A stretch of 58,568 bases of DNA from Candidatus Nitrotoga sp. BS (lineage in GTDB: Bacteria > Pseudomonadota > Gammaproteobacteria > Burkholderiales > Gallionellaceae): NCBI RefSeq assembly GCF_927797785.1, contig NZ_CAKMLL010000064.1, positions 1-58,568 on the forward strand. The letters are read 5' to 3'. The translations under genes and the position numbers were made by a program. Below, in pieces: positions 52,741 to 58,568 of the stretch (the stretch's first letter is position 1; the number at the start of each line of letters is the position of its first letter). Under the pieces are notes generated by a model. The model was not told the DNA's origin and ran no database searches. It saw only the letters and a program-made list of their open reading frames with translations.

Positions 52741-55700
52741 TTAATGGCGAATCTCTATATCTTTAATGATAATTGTATTAGCTCCCCTCCTATCTGTATT
52801 AATTCTGAAAGGACCAACAAAATCCTTCTCAGGAATTTTAATATAAATAGAGTTCGTGCCCTTGATAAGCCGGTTAACTAACCTTTGAGACTCGTCAAAT
52901 TTTGGCTTATGCGTAGTTTGATAATAAAAGCTGATTAGTTGCTCTCGGTCGCTTTCAAGCCTGATATGCAATATCGGCTCAGCAATTGTATTCTGTGAAA
53001 TTCCTTTAAAGTCAATAAAAGAATCCTTATTTTCACTAGACAATGCCTCGATACCATTTATATCGATACGCAAAGCTTCAAACCCGTAATTTTCCAGAAC
53101 TGATTTTTTCCAGTCGTAAGAGAGCCTCTGTTTGCTTTCAGAAAATTGATGTTTCAGTACTTTCTGCAAGGTTGTCGTTTCGATTTCTCTGAATCTAAAT
53201 GGTTCTTGTCCCTCAATTTCATAAAGTGACATATTAAAGTTAGTTGGCATGGCTTCTTTTTCGGGAAGAGAAAAAGCAAAAAAACCATCCTGATCGCCAG
53301 CCTTACCGGATTTAGTGACCGCTTGAATTGCACCGCCTACAACAATAGCAATTACTTTATTATTTACGGGTCGACTCTCCTGATAGATTGTCCCAAAATA
53401 TGAAATTTCTTTTGTTATCAATGATTTTTCAGAAAAAGAATAATGAAGATCACTTGGGGGCCCTACTATTAAATCTGCTATATTGATCCTTGGTAAAGTA
53501 GCATAGGTCGGGTCTTCAGTAAAATTTACAGCAATGGTATGAACAGGGCTTTCCTCACCGAATAGGTGTTTTTTTCTAATTCGCACGCTCTGAAACAACG
53601 ACTTTATATTATGGAAATATTCTTCATATCCTGGAATTAATTCGACTGACCGAGTTTGTGAATTATTTTTAATTCCTTTTAAATTCTGCCCAACAGACTC
53701 CCACGGGCTATCTAATCCAATTACATTTATGATGGTAGTTGAAATATCTAAAGTGGTAACAAATGACGAGTTGACATTTCCTTCCTTTTGATATGGATAT
53801 TTTATAAATAGTGGTACGGATATAATATTTTTCCAGGAATCTTCATTAATCAGGTACCTTCTGTTGAAGCCCTTTTTGTTATAAGAAACACCGTGGTCTG
53901 AGGTTATAACAATCAAGCTCTTGTCATACAAATTCTTTTTTTTGAGTATCCGAATAAAATCTTGTAACAAGCGATCAGTATATGCAGACTGCTGCATGTA
54001 ATTATGATATGCAACATTCAAAGGAGACTGGTCTGCATTGAAATTCTCGCTGCGGGGTTTCAGCAACTCCTGAAGCATTGACACCTCATTTTTGAGTTGT
54101 CGACCCAGTACTGTAGTATGGGCATTGACATCGACATGCGGAAATTGGCTGTGCACAAAATTAAACTGGTTACTTACTTCAGAGTTATTTACCTCTTCTA
54201 GCCAATCAACAAATTGTTGGACATGCGGATTCAGGATTTTCTTGTCCAATTGATGTTCTTCTTTTTTAAAAAAAATACCAAAACCTTTCCATGTTTGCGG
54301 TATAGCTCCAATTTTCTCTTCAATCCAATCTTGATGACTGATAATGTGTACATACAAGGTTATAAAATCAGAGATAAATAAACTTGGGTTTGTATTTTGT
54401 TTGGACATTAAGTCTGCCGGTAATACAGTACTTTGCGCATAGACAGAACCGGTGGATTGGAATAGTTCGATCAAATTTTTTCCCGGCGCAAGCCCAAGCC
54501 CTTTTTTATCTTGAACACGCAAATTTCCAGAAGCAATACTCGGGACAGAAATATCTGTGGCGTAGTGAGCTGTTAATGCATTGGGGAAATAATCTGCCTG
54601 CGCAGCCAGTTCTGCAAAGCCGGGATATCTAGATGTATCCAATTTCCCTTTCACATTCTGGAGAGTCAAACCGCTAAACTCATCAAAAATCAACAGGAAT
54701 ACCGGCGTGTCATTCATTCCTGCAATTTTGGAAGACGAGATATTCTCAGAATGCTTGAATAAGGTGGATGCGGGAGAAACAAAAATAAAGTTTAAAAATA
54801 CCAGGAAAATTATCAATGATAGGTACGACAGGGTTCTCATTAATTGATTTTTGATAATGATCAGAACGGCGGCAGTTGTGATTACGAGAGTTAGGAAAAA
54901 TAGAATATAAGGTTCGTACTTGGCTGGAAAAAACCCATAGCCAGCCTTGTTCAAAGAGTAAAATAGAAATAGTCCCAAAAATGCGAATAGGACAGCGCCA
55001 TCAAATACTTTTACCATTCCCACTCGTTTGCTCGCCCAGCGTAGAATAGTTAAAATCAGCGGTGGTGCAAGGCTAATAGTCAACAATAGCGTAATAATAG
55101 ATTTGCTTGATAAGCTGTGGGCTGTAAAGAAATTAAATTGATCACCCAGCACCCCTAAAAGAGGGACTAAAATAGCCAAATTGGTTACGAAAAACAGGTA
55201 GGCGTACTCCTCAAAGCTACGACCCACAAAGGTGTTTTTAAATTGCCCCTTTGGTTTTCTTAAATTTAGTTTTCCGCTTATGGCGGGAACAAGGTTTGAT
55301 ATTAATGAGAACAGATTGCTTGTTGTCCAATAGATGAGTAATGCAAGCGGAGACGCATACAGTAAAGCAAGAAACATCAGTGATATCACTAAGCCCTGAA
55401 TTAGGCTTTTACGACTAAACCCTGGTGCTGTGACCAATGCCAGAACATTCACCAGAGTCATTACAAATGGCATCAGGTGAGCCTTGCCGAATAAGAGTGT
55501 GTCCGGTTTTCCCAAATCACCCAGAACAGGAATCACGATTCCGTTCAACTGCGAGTAACCTGAGAGCATAAAGTAAGCGGCAATGAAGAAAGGCAGCTGA
55601 ACCCCAAGACCTGCGAGAGAACGAATAGCGTAAACAGGGGAATATGCGTATCTTGCATAGAGGCGTTTCATGGCCTCATGACGCTGTACTCCGATATATA

Positions 55701-55920
55701 TGTGTTTGATCGCATTAATTTGCGGTGCTAAAACAGACTCTATTTCAGCTTGAGTAGTGACGGCACGGCTGGCATACTTTTCCAGTGGTTTTGTTACAAG
55801 CCGAACCAAAATCGCTAATAATACAAGGGACAAAAAATAAGAATTACTAACGCCGATCAAAATAACAAAAACAGATTCCAGAATGGCTTCGATCGGAGCC
55901 AGTGCATATTGGTATATCAT
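52741..55920 (-). CDS. Fusion: YidC/Oxa1-like insertase domain - membrane region - phosphatase-superfamily transferase domain
   Basis: 1059 residues. Residues 1-220 look like the conserved core of YidC: SYFLSLVLLAILVRLVTKPLE with the conserved groove Arg (Arg40), a basic coiled-coil hairpin (APQINAIKHIYIGVQRHEAM, KRLYARYAY), the downstream LGVQLPFFIAAYFML helix and LALLIYWTTSNLFSLISNLV. Several more helices (about 240-380) precede a periplasmic alkaline-phosphatase-superfamily domain (405-760): VFLLIFDEFSGLTLQN (Asp413), ATDISVPSIASG with candidate nucleophile Thr455, FVHSQFPHVD, LIVITSDHGVSY (Asp675, His676) and VPLFIKYPY. The last 300 residues are beta-rich and unassigned. It overlaps the TagF-like gene by four bases (ATGA). 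I infer transfer of a phospho-group to a lipid-linked glycan. The YidC-like part may be a membrane platform; I have not seen this fusion described. Confidence 0.85.
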   Translation of the reverse strand: MIYQYALAPIEAILESVFVILIGVSNSYFLSLVLLAILVRLVTKPLEKYASRAVTTQAEIESVLAPQINAIKHIYIGVQRHEAMKRLYARYAYSPVYAIRSLAGLGVQLPFFIAAYFMLSGYSQLNGIVIPVLGDLGKPDTLLFGKAHLMPFVMTLVNVLALVTAPGFSRKSLIQGLVISLMFLALLYASPLALLIYWTTSNLFSLISNLVPAISGKLNLRKPKGQFKNTFVGRSFEEYAYLFFVTNLAILVPLLGVLGDQFNFFTAHSLSSKSIITLLLTISLAPPLILTILRWASKRVGMVKVFDGAVLFAFLGLFLFYSLNKAGYGFFPAKYEPYILFFLTLVITTAAVLIIIKNQLMRTLSYLSLIIFLVFLNFIFVSPASTLFKHSENISSSKIAGMNDTPVFLLIFDEFSGLTLQNVKGKLDTSRYPGFAELAAQADYFPNALTAHYATDISVPSIASGNLRVQDKKGLGLAPGKNLIELFQSTGSVYAQSTVLPADLMSKQNTNPSLFISDFITLYVHIISHQDWIEEKIGAIPQTWKGFGIFFKKEEHQLDKKILNPHVQQFVDWLEEVNNSEVSNQFNFVHSQFPHVDVNAHTTVLGRQLKNEVSMLQELLKPRSENFNADQSPLNVAYHNYMQQSAYTDRLLQDFIRILKKKNLYDKSLIVITSDHGVSYNKKGFNRRYLINEDSWKNIISVPLFIKYPYQKEGNVNSSFVTTLDISTTIINVIGLDSPWESVGQNLKGIKNNSQTRSVELIPGYEEYFHNIKSLFQSVRIRKKHLFGEESPVHTIAVNFTEDPTYATLPRINIADLIVGPPSDLHYSFSEKSLITKEISYFGTIYQESRPVNNKVIAIVVGGAIQAVTKSGKAGDQDGFFAFSLPEKEAMPTNFNMSLYEIEGQEPFRFREIETTTLQKVLKHQFSESKQRLSYDWKKSVLENYGFEALRIDINGIEALSSENKDSFIDFKGISQNTIAEPILHIRLESDREQLISFYYQTTHKPKFDESQRLVNRLIKGTNSIYIKIPEKDFVGPFRINTDRRGANTIIIKDIEIRH

Positions 55921-57335
55921 TCAGAAAAGTCCTTGAACTCGGCAATCTCAGGCTGGTTCAATCGTTTACGAAGGTCGGCCATCTCATTTTTCAGCGTATC
56001 CACCTGCTGTTTCAACGACCGCTCACCGGCAGTCATAGATAGCAATTCAACTTGCTGATTCAAGTGCGCTACTATAGCAAAGGCTGAGTTACCGAAATTT
56101 GCAACCGACGTGTCTCTCAATTCCTCCAGTTTTTCTGAGGTAAAGTGGCTGATTGTCTCTTCAACAACTTGGTCAATAATATGAAGCCTATCTGAATTGA
56201 CTGTTACTCCAATCTTCTCAGACATGGTGTCTGCCCAGGTTTCTGGCATGTAATCACTTTCAAAAATGCTGCGGCTCTGCTGTGATATAGGCAAAGTGAT
56301 GACAGGTCTTTGGTATAAAAAGGCAAAATCAAAGCGAATAGATGAGGCATCGGAGATAAGGATATCTGCTTGAGACATGACGTGTGTTCCAAAGGGATTG
56401 CTGTCCCAAATTACATTCTTTAAATCTTTTGTTTGAGCGAACCAGCTTTCAACAGAGTCTGGTTCAAAAATATAGGAATGTGGATGCAGTCGGATAATGA
56501 CTCGATAGTTCGCCGCCGCTAGGGTTTTAACAAAATCCGTTCCATACTCTGAAAAACACCCCTTTGCTCCCCATGAAGGTGCAACAAGTACTGTTTTCTC
56601 AGTCAATTTTTTTGAATCTATTGATAGCTCAGCTTCCTTTTTCTGGCGGTTTAAGTCATCGAGGCAAGGTAGCCCCACCACAATCAACGACTTATTCTTT
56701 AGTTTCCTGGCTTTTTCAACTAGCCGAATGTAGTGCTCTTCATGCGCTCCAGTCATCAAAACAGTGTCATAAAAATCCAGACTCCCTTTACGATAGCAAG
56801 AAAGATCAACCATCGCATGAAACACATGAACCAGGTTTTTAACTCTAGCTGGGCGATTCATTGGATACCCTACTGATCCTATGTTAGGTGTAGTGCTCAA
56901 CATGACGGGAGATTCAATATTAGCTATCTTGGCAAACCCAAGGCGACTTTTTTGAACTCGTTTGGAATGCATGAATACGCTATCAATCTCAAGCCCTGGG
57001 TCGTGTACATCTAATGTGATATAGCGGAAATGTATCTTTTGATTGATAAGCTCTTCAACAATAGGTCTAAATGTTGTCCAGTAGGTTTTACCCTCACTGA
57101 AGAGTACCGCCATAGGCTGCTCACCCTTATTCCCATTACCAAGCTTGGTTTCAGAAGATGATCTGGAAAAAATCTTATAAAATAGTGTCTTTAGAAAAAA
57201 TATGGCGGAGCCAAAAAGCGCGATGAAAAAAGAGGCGATAGCATTTCCCGATGCAGGGTCGATGTATGCATAAGCATTTTCAGGAACCATTGCGGCTAGT
57301 AATACAACCAGCATCACAGGTTTTGTATTTTTCAT
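55917..57335 (-). CDS. CDP-glycerol-type glycerophosphotransferase (TagB/TagF-like) with membrane N-terminus
   Basis: 472 residues. The N-terminus has a signal-like helix and the segment YIDPASGNAIASFFIALFG leading into a second helix, a motif seen in membrane proteins of surface-polymer loci. The main domain (about 75-420) shows the glycerophosphotransferase pattern: VAPSWGAKGCFSEYG, RLHPHSY and ILISDASSIRFDFAFLYQRPVI with the conserved Asp-Ala-Ser-Ser. A coiled coil (SLKQQVDTLKNEMADLRKR) closes it. By family it would move glycerol- or ribitol-phosphate from a CDP donor to an acceptor. The donor-synthesis gene (tarD-like cytidylyltransferase) is not in the window. Coupled to the YidC-like fusion by overlap. 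Confidence 0.82.
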   Translation of the reverse strand: MKNTKPVMLVVLLAAMVPENAYAYIDPASGNAIASFFIALFGSAIFFLKTLFYKIFSRSSSETKLGNGNKGEQPMAVLFSEGKTYWTTFRPIVEELINQKIHFRYITLDVHDPGLEIDSVFMHSKRVQKSRLGFAKIANIESPVMLSTTPNIGSVGYPMNRPARVKNLVHVFHAMVDLSCYRKGSLDFYDTVLMTGAHEEHYIRLVEKARKLKNKSLIVVGLPCLDDLNRQKKEAELSIDSKKLTEKTVLVAPSWGAKGCFSEYGTDFVKTLAAANYRVIIRLHPHSYIFEPDSVESWFAQTKDLKNVIWDSNPFGTHVMSQADILISDASSIRFDFAFLYQRPVITLPISQQSRSIFESDYMPETWADTMSEKIGVTVNSDRLHIIDQVVEETISHFTSEKLEELRDTSVANFGNSAFAIVAHLNQQVELLSMTAGERSLKQQVDTLKNEMADLRKRLNQPEIAEFKDFSE

Positions 57336-57373
57336 AGTGGATCGATCAGTAGAACAATTAGGAACGATTACTA

Positions 57374-57973
57374 TTAAAGCTTCTTAGCTACAATCCGCAT
57401 TAAAAAAGGATCTTCTTCTTTATAAGGTGATAACCCTTGGCTTTCTATTTTTTCCAACACTTTGAAGTTCAATCGTTCTATTTTGTTCACCGTTGCCTCA
57501 TAATCCAAATATCTTCTAAAGTGATCTGTGCCAAAGGTTTTTGCCAATTTTTCATCTTTTAAACTACGCGCTTCTAGAAGAAACAGCCCGCCACTCTTGA
57601 GAACTTTTGGCAATTGTTGAAAAACCATATTTTCTGATTCATCATCGATTGAGTGTAGAGTGAATCGAGAATAGACATAATCAAAATTTTTGAAATCTGA
57701 TAGTTGAGAGAAGTCTTGATAAAAAAATTCAGCATTCTTCACGTTCATAGCAGATAAGCTTTGAATTGACTTTAATGACAAATCTAGAGCTGATACCTGC
57801 TTCTCTTTTTCGGCAAAGAAAATAGCATCTCGTCCATTTCCACACCCTAATTCTAATAAGGTTGTTCCACGTTGGAAGTACCTATCTTCTACATGACGAG
57901 CAAAAGAAGATGGTTCACGTACAGCTCTATTTGCCAAGTAAAATTCATTCCAATAACCATGGTCATCTATCAA
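57374..57973 (-). CDS. Class I SAM-dependent methyltransferase
   Basis: 199 residues. Motif I is TTLLELGCGNGRDAIFFA (about residue 35), then VSALDLSLKSIQSL, DFDYVYSRFTLHSID-like region and LKSGGLFLLEARS, the order of a class I methyltransferase. Length and motifs fit small sugar or lipid methyltransferases. Placed 38 bases upstream of the glycerophosphotransferase gene, it likely caps or modifies the polymer or donor. Methylation as chain termination is known from some ABC-exported O-antigens, but linking it to this gene is inference. Confidence 0.85.
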   Translation of the reverse strand: MIDDHGYWNEFYLANRAVREPSSFARHVEDRYFQRGTTLLELGCGNGRDAIFFAEKEKQVSALDLSLKSIQSLSAMNVKNAEFFYQDFSQLSDFKNFDYVYSRFTLHSIDDESENMVFQQLPKVLKSGGLFLLEARSLKDEKLAKTFGTDHFRRYLDYEATVNKIERLNFKVLEKIESQGLSPYKEEDPFLMRIVAKKL

Positions 57974-58031
57974 AGTAAAAATCCTTTATATGAGCTATAT
58001 TTAGGGCGGCTTGCTTATGTGGCAATCTTTA

Positions 58032-58259
58032 TTATGCTGCTTTATACTGCCTGACGTCCAATTCGACGCCTGCTTTCAGCGCTTCCTCAGTGTGTTCAAG
58101 CAAGCGCCTGACGACGACATCGTCAGTGTATGCTTCCCCGCAGTTTGCACAAACTTGGGTGGGCACGTGCTTGATTCCTGAGTGGATTGCCCCACGTTCA
58201 AGTGTGACGGTGGCGAATCCTCCGCCGGTTTCTTCTTGATTGCAGATAGCGCACTTTAT
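58032..58259 (-). CDS. YgiT-type zinc-finger protein (antitoxin-like); start unclear
   Basis: 75 residues with two CxxC pairs: CAICNQEETGG at the start and CANCGEAYTDD in the middle, the YgiT/MqsA zinc-finger layout, ending in a helix (LLEHTEEALKAG). The family is usually an antitoxin or regulator partnered by a DUF4258 or MqsR-type toxin. The expected initiator (Met-Lys-Cys) reads ATA-AAG-TGC at 58259, right after an ideal aaggaag ribosome site, so the ATG may be mutated, or translation starts at an ATG farther upstream (58292 region). The frame upstream resembles the end of a DUF4258-like protein (HVVTAYDSQE), but the toxin gene is not intact here. Confidence 0.6.
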   Translation of the reverse strand: MKCAICNQEETGGGFATVTLERGAIHSGIKHVPTQVCANCGEAYTDDVVVRRLLEHTEEALKAGVELDVRQYKAA

Positions 58260-58443
58260 ATTAGCTTCCTTTTTTTGAATCCATCTTCCCAACATAAGTG
58301 ATCGAGCTCTTAGAACGGTGATCACGACGTCCGTTCTTTCCTGGCTGTCGTAAGCGGTAACCACGTGAATCGATCGTTTTCTGCACCATATTGTGGACCC
58401 CTCTGTCAAGACAATAATGTATCGAGTTTAAGATGGTCGCCTT

Positions 58444-58568
58444 TTACAAGCAGCCGAACGGCGCTGCCCCGGTTTGTCCTTCTGTTTTTGTTTCTATTTC
58501 TACTTTTTCTTTATTCTCTAAACGTATTTTTTCTACCTCGCTGTATTTATCCACAATCCTGGCACCGC
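58444..58568 (-). CDS. Possible 3-prime end of a gene cut by the window edge
   Basis: A minus-strand frame open from the edge reads ARIVDKYSEVEKIRLENKEK and further residues to a stop at 58444. It is charged and could be the C-terminus of a real protein, but 41 codons are too few for a family call. Confidence 0.3.
   Translation of the reverse strand, partial: GARIVDKYSEVEKIRLENKEKVEIETKTEGQTGAAPFGCL

Noticed and set aside
18842-57973. Exosortase/PEP-CTERM type polysaccharide locus
   Set aside because: Asparagine synthase and GT genes occur in such loci, but no exosortase, PEP-CTERM protein or EpsH-like membrane protein is present.

Overview
The window reads as a chromosomal segment of a Gram-negative betaproteobacterium. 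A Nitrosomonadales- or Gallionellaceae-like lineage is my best guess. It rests on the set GlrK/QseG/GlrR, RdgC, TrxB-Smr, a membrane-anchored c-type cytochrome and a DsrC-like protein, and on the short repeats. There is no rRNA or tRNA gene to confirm it.

Layout. Positions 1-7200 are a patchwork: a PH-domain protein, a VapBC toxin-antitoxin pair, a frameshifted small gene, the ergothioneine pair egtB-egtD, a small ORF, rdgC and a c-type cytochrome. Three copies of a 210-bp terminal-inverted-repeat element sit among them. Positions 7459-17215 hold mostly housekeeping and signalling genes: an HDOD-GAF protein, the glrK-qseG-glrR operon (minus strand), trxB-smr, a guanidinium exporter behind a probable guanidine-II (mini-ykkC) riboswitch, a periplasmic sorbosone-dehydrogenase-like protein and a DsrC-like protein. 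A stand-alone Clp N-domain protein follows at 17743-18381.

Positions 18842-57973 form one large surface-polysaccharide locus. Its left part is divergent around 23786-24082. On the minus strand are asparagine synthase, MBOAT acyltransferase and an SGNH-like partner. On the plus strand are a sulfotransferase, a second SGNH-like/MBOAT pair, a deacetylase-like protein, two glycosyltransferases and a TPR protein. From 31675 to 57973 genuine genes are all on the minus strand: a GT2-membrane-phosphatase-superfamily fusion, a truncated deacetylase, GT2 and GT4 glycosyltransferases, a second sulfotransferase, WecB, an alpha/alpha-toroid protein, an FG-GAP/ASPIC lipoprotein, a GH99-like protein, a DegT aminotransferase with a WxcM-type acetyltransferase/ketoisomerase (dTDP-3-acetamido-3,6-dideoxyhexose synthesis), a Wzt ATPase, a decayed second wzt and an IS21 remnant. 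The locus ends with a three-gene module: methyltransferase, CDP-glycerol-type glycerophosphotransferase and a 1059-residue YidC-like/phosphatase-superfamily fusion. Many genes overlap by 1-8 bases, which points to long operons.

How it may work together (inference). The locus appears to make a heavily decorated glycan: a 3-acetamido-dideoxyhexose is built, polymer units are assembled by about nine glycosyltransferases, and acyl, sulfate and possibly phospho-polyol groups are added. A Wzt ATPase with a carbohydrate-binding C-terminus would be the exporter, but no Wzm permease lies in the window.

The strongest candidates for an undescribed system are the YidC-like/phosphatase fusion with its TagF-like neighbour, and the GT2/phosphatase fusion whose FGly position is threonine. 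Both look like membrane machines that could add phosphorylated groups to a glycan.
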